64,000 nt of DNA from Tenacibaculum adriaticum (GCF_008124875.1 NZ_VNIA01000003.1:124001-188000); one strand, 5' to 3'; positions 34,572 through 45,474 are shown, counted from the first letter of the stretch. Notes: generated by a model not told the origin, from the letters alone. Made by a program: numbers and translations.

Positions 34572-35390
34572 CTATAAAGTATTAACAACTTTACGTATTG
34601 CAACTAAATTCGTTAATAATTTTTCTAAATAAGCTAAATCAAGCATATTAGCACCGTCAGATTTTGCGTTTGCTGGATCAAAGTGAGTTTCTATAAATAA
34701 TCCATCAACATTATTAACAACCCCTGCACGAGCAATGGTTTCAATCATATCTGGTCTACCACCAGTAACACCACTAGATTGATTTGGTTGTTGTAGCGAA
34801 TGTGTTACATCTAAAACTGTTGGAGCATATTGACGCATTGTTGGAATTCCGCGGAAATCAACAATCATATCTTGGTATCCAAACATAGTTCCTCTATCGG
34901 TTATCCATGCTTTCTGGTTTCCTGAATCGTGTACTTTTCTTACTGCGTGTTGCATTGCTTCCGGACTCATAAATTGTCCTTTTTTCAAATTTACCACTTT
35001 TCCTGTTTTTGCTGCTGCAACAACTAAATCTGTTTGACGAACTAAAAAAGCAGGAATTTGTAAAACATCTACATATTCTGCAGCTTTAGCAGCATCAGAA
35101 ACTTCATGAATATCTGTAACTGTAGGCACTTTAAAAGTTTCGGATACTTTTCGTAAAATTTTTAATGCTTTTTCATCACCAATACCTGTAAAACTATCCA
35201 CTCTACTTCTGTTGGCTTTTTTAAAACTTCCTTTAAAAATATAAGGAATTTCTAACTTGTCTGTAATCGAAATCACTTTCTCTGCAATGCGCATAGCCAT
35301 ATCTTCGCCTTCTATAGCACAAGGACCAGCTAGTAAAAAAAAGTTGTTAGAATCGGCGTGTTTTATATTGGGAATAAGAGATAAATCCAT
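34572..35390 (-). CDS. kdsA: 3-deoxy-8-phosphooctulonate synthase
   Basis: KdsA condenses arabinose 5-phosphate with phosphoenolpyruvate to give KDO 8-phosphate for lipid A-core synthesis. The 272-residue protein has LLAGPCAIEG near residue 20, IFKGSFKKANRSR (PEP binding), VPTVTDIHE, LQIPAFLVRQTDL, VNLKKGQFM, and the distinguishing QQPNQSSGVTGGRP near 205. It is 26 bases upstream of the transglutaminase-like gene and may be cotranscribed with it. Confidence 0.97.
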   Translation of the reverse strand: MDLSLIPNIKHADSNNFFLLAGPCAIEGEDMAMRIAEKVISITDKLEIPYIFKGSFKKANRSRVDSFTGIGDEKALKILRKVSETFKVPTVTDIHEVSDAAKAAEYVDVLQIPAFLVRQTDLVVAAAKTGKVVNLKKGQFMSPEAMQHAVRKVHDSGNQKAWITDRGTMFGYQDMIVDFRGIPTMRQYAPTVLDVTHSLQQPNQSSGVTGGRPDMIETIARAGVVNNVDGLFIETHFDPANAKSDGANMLDLAYLEKLLTNLVAIRKVVNTL

Positions 35391-35457
35391 CGTTAAAAAT
35401 TTTTAACAAAACTACGAAATTAAATTATCTATCTTTAAACTTTAAATTTAATAAAAG

Positions 35458-36447
35458 ATGAAAAAAACAATTCTATTTTTAAGTGCATTATTGCTATTGA
35501 GTTCTTGTAAAGTAAAAAATGATAAAACTTCGCTTTCTGCACAAAATTCTAGTGAAAAAACAATAACAAAGAAGAGTTTTGTTATTGATACAGCTACAGT
35601 AAAAAAACATTTATATACGTTGGCTTCGGATGAAATGGAAGGTAGAAAACCAGGAACAGCAGGAATAGAGAAAGCGGCTAAATATATAGAAGGTGAGTTT
35701 AAAAGAATAGGACTTAAAACTTATGAAAACCTTGATTCTTACCGTCAAAACTTTAAGGATAATGAAATAGAAATGTTTAATGTTATTGGTGTTTTAGAAG
35801 GAAAAAGTAAAAAAGATGAATATGTGGTAGTTTCTGCTCACTATGATCATTTAGGTAAAATGAAAGACGGGGAAGGAGATCGAATATATAATGGGGCTAA
35901 TGATGATGCTTCTGGGGTAACTGGGGTGTTAGCATTAGCGGAATATTTTGCAAGTCAAAATCAAAATGAAAGAAGTATTGTTTTTGTAGCTTTTACTGCA
36001 GAAGAAATGGGGTTAATTGGTTCAAAACATTTTGGAAAAGATATAGATGCTTCTAAATATGTAGCTGGTATTAATTTAGAACTTATAGGGAAAGAACCAA
36101 AAACAGGTCCTAAAACCGCTTGGTTAACTGGTTTTGAAAGATCAGATTTTGGTAAAATCATTCAAAAAAATTTAGAAGGTACAGGATATAAATTGTTTCC
36201 AGATCCATATACTAAGTTTAATTTATTTTTTAGGTCAGACAATGCTTCTCTAGCTCGGTTAGGAGTGCCTTCTCATACATTTTCTACCACACCAATAGAT
36301 ATTGATAAAGATTACCACAAAGTTTCTGATGAAGCAGAAACTTTAGATGTTTCAATTATTGTAGAAACAATTAAAGCTGTAGCGAAGGGTACTGAAAGTA
36401 TCATCAACGGAAAGGATACACCAGCAAGAGTAGTTATTGAGGAGTAA
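35458..36447 (+). CDS. M28-family zinc aminopeptidase-like lipoprotein
   Basis: The 329-residue product has a lipoprotein signal (LLSSC, Cys17). M28 zinc ligands appear in order: VVSAHYDHLG, YNGANDDASGV (bridging Asp) and FTAEEMGLIGS (catalytic and ligand Glu), followed by INLELIG and a late His in YHKVSDEAETL. It likely trims peptides outside the cytoplasm. Single gene, with no clear terminator before the S8 peptidase. Confidence 0.92.
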   Translation: MKKTILFLSALLLLSSCKVKNDKTSLSAQNSSEKTITKKSFVIDTATVKKHLYTLASDEMEGRKPGTAGIEKAAKYIEGEFKRIGLKTYENLDSYRQNFKDNEIEMFNVIGVLEGKSKKDEYVVVSAHYDHLGKMKDGEGDRIYNGANDDASGVTGVLALAEYFASQNQNERSIVFVAFTAEEMGLIGSKHFGKDIDASKYVAGINLELIGKEPKTGPKTAWLTGFERSDFGKIIQKNLEGTGYKLFPDPYTKFNLFFRSDNASLARLGVPSHTFSTTPIDIDKDYHKVSDEAETLDVSIIVETIKAVAKGTESIINGKDTPARVVIEE

Positions 36448-36550
36448 TTTGAGAATGTGGTAATTTTGAATATTGTTTTTTAGTAATACTGTTAAAATTT
36501 AATTAAAATTTTGATATATTCGCGAAGTTAACAATTAAAAACCCTTCGAA

Positions 36551-38041
36551 ATGAAAAAAACAATGTTAAGTCTTGCAGTGGTAATTACGATGTTTTCGTG
36601 TTCTAAAAACGAAGAAATTCCTGTACAAGAAGAGCAAGCAGAAGTGCTATCAAGAAAAGAAATTAATGCTAAAATTAAAGAGTCGGTTGAAACGACAGGA
36701 GATTTTAGATGGTCTAACTCAGATGTTCATACAATATGGAGTGCATTAAAGCATGGGAATGACATCCTTACTATAGGTTATGGTATTTCTAAAACTGAAT
36801 TTAAAAGAAGTGCTGAGTCTGAAAATGTTAAAGATGAGTTAATTAGTCTTGTTAATAATATTGAAGAAAAACATACCGCATCTAAAGGAACTAAAGAGTT
36901 ACATATTGATGAAGTCATCAATGTAATTGATATGAAAGTTACCAGTAAAGAAACAATTGAAACTTTGCTTAAAGACCCTAGAGTTAGGTATATAGAGCCT
37001 GGTGATTATAGTGTTTTTGAAGATACTGATGAGTTACAGGCAAGATCAGAAGGTAAATCTGGTTGTGGATATTCATCAAGTTCATTAGCTTCACCAGATT
37101 ATAGAACAGTAGCCCCAGGAGCAAGAGTGCCATGGTCTTTCGATGCACATAATATTCCAGCTGCTTGGGATTACAGTACAGGGCAAGGCATAACTGTTGC
37201 AGTAGTAGATACAGGTTTATCGTCGGAACAAAAATGGATGAATCAATATTTTAATGATGGCTATTCTTCTGGGAGAACAGTTCAGAGATACGGAACGTTT
37301 GTAGATTCTATTTGGCCTTGGTCAGATAATTATGATGGTGTAAACGATAAATGTGGTCATGGAACAAGCATGGCTTCGGTTGCAACAGCACCCAGAAATA
37401 ACGATAACTTACCAGTAGGTGTAGCCTATAACGCAAATTTAGTTACTTATAGGGCTGTAGAAAACGTAGTGGTTGATGACTATCATGAAAAACAAGGAGT
37501 TGCAGATGCCTTAACATCTTTAGGAAATAGAAGTGACGTAAGGGTTATTTCAATGTCTATTGGATCTCCATTTAGTATAGGTAAAGTAGAAGATGCTGTA
37601 AAATATGCTTATAGTAAAGGAAAGATGATGATTGCTGCAGGAGGTACTTCAACTTCATTTACTACTTGGTATGGTGTTATTTTCCCTGCTTGGATGAGTG
37701 AAACTGTTGCGGTAACTGGTGTAAAAGAGGGACAATATGATAATTGTGACGTTTGTCATACAGGATCTGAAATTGAGTTTACTGTACAAATGCAACGTAC
37801 AAATGGTACAGATAATAAAGTACCAGTATTAAGTTATTATGATCAAGCAACTGATTACGTTGGAGGTTCATCTGTAGCAACGGCTACAACAGCTGGAATT
37901 GCAGCGTTAGTTTGGGCAAAACATCCAACTTGGACACGCGATCAAGTATTAAACAAGATGCGTCAATCTGGAGATTATTATCCAAATAAGCATTCAGAAT
38001 ATGGTTACGGAAATATTAATGCTTTAGAAGCAGTTCAATAA
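36551..38041 (+). CDS. Secreted S8 (subtilisin-like) serine peptidase
   Basis: A 496-residue lipoprotein (MFSC, Cys17) with a propeptide of about 185 residues and a subtilase domain. The triad is D220 in VAVVDTGLS, H270 in KCGHGTSMAS and S441 in GGSSVATATTAG; the oxyanion region is near IAAGGTS. A likely disulfide-rich insertion CDVCHTG is at about 399. The propeptide includes RVRYIEPGDY, as in subtilase I9-like inhibitors. A TATATTCG box at 36515-36522 is a possible promoter. It may digest proteins at the cell surface. Confidence 0.92.
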   Translation: MKKTMLSLAVVITMFSCSKNEEIPVQEEQAEVLSRKEINAKIKESVETTGDFRWSNSDVHTIWSALKHGNDILTIGYGISKTEFKRSAESENVKDELISLVNNIEEKHTASKGTKELHIDEVINVIDMKVTSKETIETLLKDPRVRYIEPGDYSVFEDTDELQARSEGKSGCGYSSSSLASPDYRTVAPGARVPWSFDAHNIPAAWDYSTGQGITVAVVDTGLSSEQKWMNQYFNDGYSSGRTVQRYGTFVDSIWPWSDNYDGVNDKCGHGTSMASVATAPRNNDNLPVGVAYNANLVTYRAVENVVVDDYHEKQGVADALTSLGNRSDVRVISMSIGSPFSIGKVEDAVKYAYSKGKMMIAAGGTSTSFTTWYGVIFPAWMSETVAVTGVKEGQYDNCDVCHTGSEIEFTVQMQRTNGTDNKVPVLSYYDQATDYVGGSSVATATTAGIAALVWAKHPTWTRDQVLNKMRQSGDYYPNKHSEYGYGNINALEAVQ

Positions 38042-38180
38042 TCAACTAAATTCACTAATCTGAAAAGAGTTCCGCATTTTGTGGGACTCTTTTTGTTTTT
38101 AAAAGGAATAATTTATTGATGTTCTTTTAAAATCATTTATGAATGATTTTTATTAAATTAGTTACTCAAAATATCTACAG

Positions 38181-38699
38181 ATGAAAAAGTTGAAATACTT
38201 ATTACTATTAACAATTGTTGCTTGTTCTTCTCCAAAAGTGGTATATGATTATGATTCTAAAATGAATTTTAATCAGTATAAAACCTTTGACTTTTTTGAA
38301 GATGCTGGTAAAGGTTTGAATGAATTAGATCTTAAAAGAATTACTGCCGAAATTAGTCAAAATTTGAATAAGAAAGGATTAAGGCATTCTAATACACCAG
38401 ATTTTTACATCAATATACTTTCTAAGACACGAGAAGTACAGAGTAGAAATACGGTAGGAATTGGAGTTGGAGGTGGAAGAAGAAATGTAGGTTTCGGTAT
38501 TTCTGGAGGAATCCCAATTAGTTCTAAAAAATTAAATCAACAGTTGACAATTGATTTTGTAGAGAGCAAAGAAAACCAGTTAATATGGCAAGCTATTTTA
38601 GAAAGTGAAATAAACGAACAAACCTCACCACAAGAAAGAGATGTACATTATAAAAAAATAATAGGAAAGATTCTTGCAGGGTATCCTCCTAAAAAATAA
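38181..38699 (+). CDS. DUF4136 lipoprotein, second copy
   Basis: A 172-residue paralogue of the protein at 2751-3299: lipobox VACS with Cys15, VYDYDSKMNFNQYKTFDFF just after it, a glycine-rich loop GIGVGGGRRNVGFG in the middle and QLTIDFVESKENQLIWQA near the end, closing with the shared motif AGYPPKK. Function unknown. It ends at a strong terminator. Confidence 0.85.
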   Translation: MKKLKYLLLLTIVACSSPKVVYDYDSKMNFNQYKTFDFFEDAGKGLNELDLKRITAEISQNLNKKGLRHSNTPDFYINILSKTREVQSRNTVGIGVGGGRRNVGFGISGGIPISSKKLNQQLTIDFVESKENQLIWQAILESEINEQTSPQERDVHYKKIIGKILAGYPPKK

Positions 38700-38727
38700 A
38701 AAGCCTCTGATTATTCAGAGGCTTTTA
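38699..38727. terminator. Bidirectional terminator
   Basis: AAAAGCCTCTGA pairs with TCAGAGGCTTTT around TTAT, between two convergent genes. Confidence 0.85.
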
Positions 38728-38741
38728 GTACTATAATTTTT

Positions 38742-39218
38742 TTAGAATTGATAACGAATACCTAATCCGAAATCAGAATTAAAACCGTCATAAATATCAT
38801 TACTAAACCCAATTTCTGGTCTAAAATCAAACGAAATTAATAAAGGAATATCAAAATTGTATTCAATACCAATAACTCCCGCACCAAAAAGAAAAGTATT
38901 AGAGTTGTCGGTAGCTTTGTTTTTCCAGCTACCTAGTCCACCACCAGCACCAACATACCAGTTAAATTGATCTTCTAATTGCCAAACCCATTGGTACAAT
39001 GCAGTCGCTTTAAAAGCACTATAGCCACTATCGCCACGAAGTCCTAAATCTAATTCTAAACGATTGTCGCTACTTAATTTGTGTTGGTAAGAAACTTCTC
39101 CTCCAAAACCATTATTATCTCCAAAACGAAGTCCGATGGCATTTTCAGAAATACTTTGTGCGTTTACGCTAAAAAAAGATACACAAACTAAAGCTAGTGT
39201 AAAAATTACATTTTTCAT
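38742..39218 (-). CDS. Outer membrane beta-barrel protein
   Basis: A 158-residue protein with a signal peptide (cleavage after VNAQ), alternating strands such as GGEVSYQHKLSSDNRLELDLGLRG, and a C-terminal Phe preceded by GLGIRYQF, the usual outer-membrane insertion signal. It likely forms an eight-stranded barrel. It follows the macroglobulin gene by 15 bases on the same strand. Confidence 0.8.
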   Translation of the reverse strand: MKNVIFTLALVCVSFFSVNAQSISENAIGLRFGDNNGFGGEVSYQHKLSSDNRLELDLGLRGDSGYSAFKATALYQWVWQLEDQFNWYVGAGGGLGSWKNKATDNSNTFLFGAGVIGIEYNFDIPLLISFDFRPEIGFSNDIYDGFNSDFGLGIRYQF

Positions 39219-39233
39219 ATTTAATAATTATAA

Positions 39234-42200
39234 TTAGTTTACTTTTAATCGAACTCCTTTAGAATGACTGCTAAACTCAGGAGCATACATACTTTGTATG
39301 GTTGTTATACCGTTACTAAAATCTCCTGCATTATTTACTCGTACATCGTATTCAAATATATAAATTCCTTTTGATAAACGATTAAAAAAGAAATTTGTTG
39401 CAGCATCTTTTGTGCTTTCGTAATAACCTAAGCCGTCTTGCCATTTGTATTGAGAAAGTACATTTATCGGTTCAACACCCGATGCTCTCATGTCTTTCAT
39501 ATGGATAAATTCCATGTCTCTATCTACACGCAACTCAATACGAACGGTTAATAAATCTCCCACCTTTAAGTTTGTGTCATTGGTAACTTCTTGGAGTTCT
39601 TTACCAGTATCAGAATTAATTTTTTTAAAGAGCTCTTTTTTCAGTTTTAACGGAGTTTCAGCAGAAGTAATTTTATCTAAATCTTCAAAATATTGCCAAT
39701 ACAATCCGCCCCAAGCAATATTTTTTTCTGTAGATGAAATGGTAATTTCACTCATTTTAGGTGTAATTTCAGGACCATTCCAAGAGGTTTTAAAATAACC
39801 TGTACCAGCTTCTACTTGTACGTCTTTCATTTTTGAAGGCTCAATTTTAATATCACCTAGTTTTAGATCTACCATATCAGTAACTGAAATCCAATTGCTC
39901 CCTTGTAGTAATAAGGCATACACTGCTTCGGTAGTTGCCTTGGTTGTTTTCCATTGATTTACTTGTTTGTTTTTTAGTAGCCAAATTTTCAAATTATCAA
40001 TGGTTTCTATATCATTTTCAATTTCTGAAAAAGCTTCAATTAATAGTGCTTGTGTTTCGATAGGAGCTTGGTGCCAAAACCAACTTGGTTGATTTGCTTT
40101 CCAGTACATTCCCAGTTCTTCGGAAGTAATACTATTCTCTCTTAATGATGCTAGAATTTTACTTGAAATACTTTTATTTTTACTTCTATATTGAACCAAA
40201 GCAATCATCCCTTTTCCATATAAATTAAAATCGTTCCAGTATTTCGCTGACTGATTTTTGTAATACTCAATCGCTTTTTTTGTTTTATTGTTGATAGAAA
40301 TATCAGTATAAAAACTACGCATATATAGATAGTGAAGCTCAAAATAACCAATATGTTTTTGCGATAAAAAGGCTTCGTATTTCTTTACACCGTCTTTTGC
40401 TTTAATTTTTTCAGCACGATCTAATAATTTATCATAGATCTCTATCAATTCATAATCTAAAAACTGAACAGCTTTGTTAATCATAGTTTCTGTAGAATCA
40501 TCAAAAGTAGAAACTCCTAATTTTTTTAAATGACCAAATCCAGAAACAATATGTTGTGTTATATATGCACTTGGATAATTTCCACCTTTAAACCATGGAA
40601 AACCACCGTTATTTAGTTGAATATTCTCCAATTTATTGATGGCGATTTCTTGCTCTCTTTTCATTTTGTTTAAATCGAACAACAAAGCAATTCGTTTTTT
40701 CTGTTCTGTTTCCGATTGAGCATCTCGTAACCATGGAGTTTCTTGAATAATTAACGATTTTAATTCCTGATTTTTCTCTAAATTACTCAACAAAGCATCC
40801 GAAGATTTCCAAGAATTAAATACTTCTTGTATTCTCGGATTTGAATTCGCAATATGACTTGCCAATGTGTTAGCATAATAACGGGCAAAAGTTTGCTCCG
40901 AACATTCATATGGATATTCCATTAAATACGGTAATGCTTGTACTGCATACCAAGCAGGATTTGAAGTAACTTCTAACGTTAGTTTGTGATTTTTTAATGT
41001 AGTTGAGGTGTTATTTTTCAATTTATCTAACGTAAATGTTTTGGTTTGATTCGAACGAACCCACATTGGCAACGTTTCGGTCACTAATATGCGATTGGTT
41101 AAAACTGGAAGTGCATTTTGTTCTCCGTCAGAAAAATCTCCCGCTTTCGCTACTACTTTGTACTGAAGCGCATCAATAGTTTCAGGAATCGTTAAATCCC
41201 AAGAAACATTAGTATTACCTTCTTTATCAACCTTAAAAGACTGACTGCTGTTTTCTGAAACATCAAATAAATTAACATCTTTACCTGTAACCGCATCGGT
41301 TAATATGAGTTGAGCTAAACCTTGTAGGTTTTTGTCAGATAGATTTGAGATTTTTGCACTCAATGTTATTTGATCTCCATGACGTAAAAAACGCGGAGCG
41401 TTAGGAACCACCATTAACTCTTTTTGAGTTACCGTTTCTAAGGTTTTGGTTGCAGAATGCAATTCTTTGGTATGTGCTAACAATTGTAACTTCCATTTTG
41501 TTAAAGCTTCTGGAGCCGTGAAATTGAACTGAACATTTCCGTTTTTATCTGTGGTTAAATGTGGATAGAAAAAAGCGGTTTCTTGTAAGTTTTTACGAGT
41601 TTTAATGTCTTTTAAAGGATTTAGTTTTTCTGTTATTAGATCTATTTCTTTCTTTTTATCAGAGGCATTATACCCTGTAACAACAGCTTCTTCTAAATCC
41701 TGTTCATTATCCTGTATAGTTTCTATTTTAGCAGCTTTCATTTTTTGAGGTGCAACTCCTGAAACTTTACCTCTCATAGCAAACATCATATTTCTATTAT
41801 TTCCGAAATAAAACCCGAACCAATTTAATTGATCATAACCTTGTGATTGGCATTGATTGCTATAGTCGTCGTTTATATTCTGAATAGAGAAATATGAATT
41901 CCCAAAACTTAGATGGGCATTTGTATTTGTGTACACATAATATTGTGGTTTTTGAATTGGATTAAAATTCCAGTTATGTGGTTTAAATTGATCTAAAGAG
42001 GCATCGTACATACCTGCTAATAATTCGGCAGTTACTTTATCTTTTTTAGTACCTTTTACAGTGAAACTCCATGTCTGATTTTCTCCTGGTTGTAATTTAT
42101 CTCTAAACGTTTTAGTAAGAATCTCTAAATCGGTTTTAGGATACGGAACATTTACCAATATATTGCCATTTACAAAAGAGTTGTAGTTTACCAAATGGTA

Positions 42201-45200
42201 CTTAATACCAAATCCACCTTCATCTTTTTTCGTTACAGGAACCGTAAAAGTTTTACTGTTTTTATTCAAGTGAATATAATGAGATTCTATAATTTTACGT
42301 TCTTTTTCTACAAACAACATTACCATTACATCATCAGAATTTGTGCTTACTGTTATTTTTGCTTTATCGCCAACTTGATACGTTTTTTTATCAGTGGTAA
42401 TCTCAATTAACTGATTGTCTGATGGCAGTTTTTCATCCGAAGAAAGAACAGAAAAGAATTGTTTATCGGTAACTTTTTGGTTGAATTTATCCTGCGATTC
42501 TAACTCAACCACATATTTTCCAGCGGTCCAATTTTTAATTTTCTTGAGCTTTAATTCTTTGTCTTTTTCGGTGTTGAATTCTTCATGAAATACCATGATT
42601 CCTTTTTGCCAATTGATGTAGTTATCTTCATTGGTATAGGCATCATGAGGAAATTTTTGTTTGAATTCTTTTTTAGAAATAGTTTGATAATCGGGCGCTT
42701 CCCAAGGTCTTTTACGTAACGGAAATTCTGGTGCAATTAATTTATAGATTTTTATTTTCCCTTTTGCAGGAACAAATTCTCCGTTTAAATTTTTGGTGGT
42801 AATTTTTATAGTCTGATTTTTTTCTGAGGTGTTTAACTCGTCATCTATTTTAATAGTGGCTATTAATGAATGATATCCTACTTTTACGTTCGTGGTTGCA
42901 CTGCGAGTTTCACCATTAATATCGGTAACATCTGCAGTAATTACATAGGTAAAAACAGGTAATTTTTTTTTGTCGACACTTTCATCTGCTAAAGCTTTAA
43001 AGTTGATTGTAAAATTCCCTGATGTATCGGTAATACTTTCTCCATGTGTAATTTCTTGAGGTTCTGAGGTAAAACTAGGTCTAAACCAATACCACCAACG
43101 TGGGTATTCTACCTGTCTGTGTACACGATACACAACTTTAGCTTCTGTAATATTGGCTCCAGAAAATGCTTTTGCAAAACCATTTACGATAATACTATCG
43201 TTAATTTTATAACTTTCGGTTACCGATTTAAAATCAGTTTCAAACTTTGGACGTTTGTATTCTTCTACCGAAATTGATTGATAACCTGTATCTCCGTCAA
43301 TTTCAGCTTCTATATTAAAAAGTCCCGTTAATCCTGTGTTTGGTAAAATAAATTCACCAGAGAAAGAACCAAATTCATTGGTTTTTAATTCGAGTTCTTT
43401 AACTGTTTGTCCGTTAACATCATTAAGTGTAATGGTTACTGTTTTGTTAGTAGCAATTTCTGATTTTTCTTTAAAGGTTTTCATCGAAATCCCTTTAAAA
43501 TATACAGTTTGTCCTGGTCTGTATATGCTTCTGTCGGTAAATAAAAAAGTTTGTGTATAGGCCTCAATTGTTTGGTCTCTTCTTTCGTATCGTCGATTAA
43601 TGTAAAATTGCCCAAAAGTAGCTTCGTCATCTTTGTAAGTTACAACTGCTTTTACATTGCTATAATAATTCGTGTTAGGATTGAAGAAAAACTCTCCGTT
43701 TTTATCCGTTCTAAATGACTTGTCAATTTTATTATTGCGATAGTTGGTGGTTGTATTTAGAAATCTAACTTTTGCATTAGCAATAGGTTTACCTGTGTTT
43801 CTATCCAAAATTTGATAAATGTTACTGTCTTCTTCATTTCTATTGATAAAAGCTAAATTGGTAACTTGAATAGGAGTAGTGCCAAAAGTTGTGTTTTCTA
43901 ATAAGTTCTCTTTTGATGAAGCTACGATTAAATAGTTGCCTTGCGCTAATTTAGGAACAATAACTTCTGTAGAATGCTGTTGGTAATCATGTTCATTTTT
44001 TAAAGAAGCTTTCCATGAGCTAACTTTATTCAGTTTGTTGATGAACTTAATTTTTTCTTTCTCTTCATAGGTTTTGTTTAGTTCCTCAATTTGTGGTTCT
44101 GAAATTGTGTACATAGAAAAGTGTAACTCTTTCATGTTTTTATAAGTAACTAAAACCTTAGAATATTCTTTAATAGATATATGTTTTTCAGCAACAATTT
44201 GTAATGATTTAGATAAAATTTGATGTTTTAAAAGTTGACATTTTTTTGCGCCATCACTCTTTGGAAATTGTTTAATTACTTCTTCGCAAATAGCTAGGAC
44301 ATCTTTGTTTTTAAAACGATGTATTTCGTTATTTTTTGGTTGATAAGAATTTGCTTGTTGATTATAAATTTGAGCAATTTCATAAGCATACAAACCAGAA
44401 GACTCTCTGTTTTTATATTGGTTTTTTGAGGTTTCTAAGACTTTTAAATATAGGGCTTCTTTGTTGGTGAAAGTTGCGTGTTGATTCACGAATTGTAAAC
44501 GTTCTAAATCAACATCAACCAAAGCTTTTGTATTTTTTCTTAGTTGATGAAAAGCAATTAAATCTTGATATATTTTAATTGCATTATATTGTAATGATAA
44601 AGTGTCTTTTGTAGTTATATTAAGTTTAGAGAATGTTTTTGCATCACTTAACAATTCTGGATTTTCAATTTTAAATTGATATGCAGGTTTTGTAATGTTT
44701 GTTTCATTAGTTTTATAAAACTCTAAACTATTATGTGCTAAAAAATCATATAGTGATGGTCTGTATAATTTTGAGTCTTTAGCAACTTGTAAAATATCTT
44801 TAAAAGTGCGAATATCGACTTCTTTTAGTTGCGATTTATTCTCTAAAGAAGCTTGATAATGAGCATGTATTTCAGTAAAAAGAGTGTTTAAATCCCATGT
44901 TCTAAAATCGTCTTTATTAACTTTTTCAGCGGTTTTTGTACGGTTGTAAAACTTCCATCTATTTTGATTAAAGTATTGCCAGTGTAAATTAGCAAGTATA
45001 CTTTGCAATACATTTTTTGTAGGAAAATTACTCTTTGTAATATGCTCTTTAAATTGATTTATAATTTTTAATTGGGCATTTTCCTCTAGCGATAATGAGA
45101 ATTTACTTTTGTATAAAAGTGTTTTAACGAGTTGAGGAGAATTACTGTCTTTTTCAGCTTTTTGATAAATTTCTTCCACCACTTTTAAAGCTGATTTTGG

Positions 45201-45317
45201 CAGGTTGTCTAATTCAAATTGTTGAACCTTATCCCACAGATTTTTGTAGTTGTTCTGAGCGTTAATGGTTGTTGAAAATAATAAAATCATTAGCAATATT
45301 GGTGTCAGTTTTTTCAT
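39234..45317 (-). CDS. Alpha-2-macroglobulin family protein, giant, thioester type
   Basis: This 2027-residue exported protein (signal cleaved after TTINAQ) has a helical N-terminal part (to about 430), a series of MG beta-sandwich domains (YRPGQTVYFKG near residue 600 is the MG2 mark), a bait-like middle and the C-terminal thioester/toroid domain. The thioester motif is intact: Cys1472-Ser-Glu-Gln1475 in PYECSEQTFAR. Near residue 1210 the stretch EEAVVTGYN resembles the plug start of SusC-type receptors. Bacterial macroglobulins are thought to trap foreign proteases in the periplasm; the large flavobacterial version may sit in the outer membrane. A single long gene, cotranscribed with the small barrel protein. 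Confidence 0.92.
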   Translation of the reverse strand: MKKLTPILLMILLFSTTINAQNNYKNLWDKVQQFELDNLPKSALKVVEEIYQKAEKDSNSPQLVKTLLYKSKFSLSLEENAQLKIINQFKEHITKSNFPTKNVLQSILANLHWQYFNQNRWKFYNRTKTAEKVNKDDFRTWDLNTLFTEIHAHYQASLENKSQLKEVDIRTFKDILQVAKDSKLYRPSLYDFLAHNSLEFYKTNETNITKPAYQFKIENPELLSDAKTFSKLNITTKDTLSLQYNAIKIYQDLIAFHQLRKNTKALVDVDLERLQFVNQHATFTNKEALYLKVLETSKNQYKNRESSGLYAYEIAQIYNQQANSYQPKNNEIHRFKNKDVLAICEEVIKQFPKSDGAKKCQLLKHQILSKSLQIVAEKHISIKEYSKVLVTYKNMKELHFSMYTISEPQIEELNKTYEEKEKIKFINKLNKVSSWKASLKNEHDYQQHSTEVIVPKLAQGNYLIVASSKENLLENTTFGTTPIQVTNLAFINRNEEDSNIYQILDRNTGKPIANAKVRFLNTTTNYRNNKIDKSFRTDKNGEFFFNPNTNYYSNVKAVVTYKDDEATFGQFYINRRYERRDQTIEAYTQTFLFTDRSIYRPGQTVYFKGISMKTFKEKSEIATNKTVTITLNDVNGQTVKELELKTNEFGSFSGEFILPNTGLTGLFNIEAEIDGDTGYQSISVEEYKRPKFETDFKSVTESYKINDSIIVNGFAKAFSGANITEAKVVYRVHRQVEYPRWWYWFRPSFTSEPQEITHGESITDTSGNFTINFKALADESVDKKKLPVFTYVITADVTDINGETRSATTNVKVGYHSLIATIKIDDELNTSEKNQTIKITTKNLNGEFVPAKGKIKIYKLIAPEFPLRKRPWEAPDYQTISKKEFKQKFPHDAYTNEDNYINWQKGIMVFHEEFNTEKDKELKLKKIKNWTAGKYVVELESQDKFNQKVTDKQFFSVLSSDEKLPSDNQLIEITTDKKTYQVGDKAKITVSTNSDDVMVMLFVEKERKIIESHYIHLNKNSKTFTVPVTKKDEGGFGIKYHLVNYNSFVNGNILVNVPYPKTDLEILTKTFRDKLQPGENQTWSFTVKGTKKDKVTAELLAGMYDASLDQFKPHNWNFNPIQKPQYYVYTNTNAHLSFGNSYFSIQNINDDYSNQCQSQGYDQLNWFGFYFGNNRNMMFAMRGKVSGVAPQKMKAAKIETIQDNEQDLEEAVVTGYNASDKKKEIDLITEKLNPLKDIKTRKNLQETAFFYPHLTTDKNGNVQFNFTAPEALTKWKLQLLAHTKELHSATKTLETVTQKELMVVPNAPRFLRHGDQITLSAKISNLSDKNLQGLAQLILTDAVTGKDVNLFDVSENSSQSFKVDKEGNTNVSWDLTIPETIDALQYKVVAKAGDFSDGEQNALPVLTNRILVTETLPMWVRSNQTKTFTLDKLKNNTSTTLKNHKLTLEVTSNPAWYAVQALPYLMEYPYECSEQTFARYYANTLASHIANSNPRIQEVFNSWKSSDALLSNLEKNQELKSLIIQETPWLRDAQSETEQKKRIALLFDLNKMKREQEIAINKLENIQLNNGGFPWFKGGNYPSAYITQHIVSGFGHLKKLGVSTFDDSTETMINKAVQFLDYELIEIYDKLLDRAEKIKAKDGVKKYEAFLSQKHIGYFELHYLYMRSFYTDISINNKTKKAIEYYKNQSAKYWNDFNLYGKGMIALVQYRSKNKSISSKILASLRENSITSEELGMYWKANQPSWFWHQAPIETQALLIEAFSEIENDIETIDNLKIWLLKNKQVNQWKTTKATTEAVYALLLQGSNWISVTDMVDLKLGDIKIEPSKMKDVQVEAGTGYFKTSWNGPEITPKMSEITISSTEKNIAWGGLYWQYFEDLDKITSAETPLKLKKELFKKINSDTGKELQEVTNDTNLKVGDLLTVRIELRVDRDMEFIHMKDMRASGVEPINVLSQYKWQDGLGYYESTKDAATNFFFNRLSKGIYIFEYDVRVNNAGDFSNGITTIQSMYAPEFSSHSKGVRLKVN

Positions 45318-45474
45318 AACTTAAATTCTTAATTACTTATCAAATCTCTATATTTATTAAATAACGTACAATTTGAAATGTGTAAAATAATACTTTGAAT
45401 GAGTAAATGTAACTTTTCAATGAGTTTGGTTTTCAAGATAGTTAAATTCTTGTTTCTAGATTTTTGATGAAACA

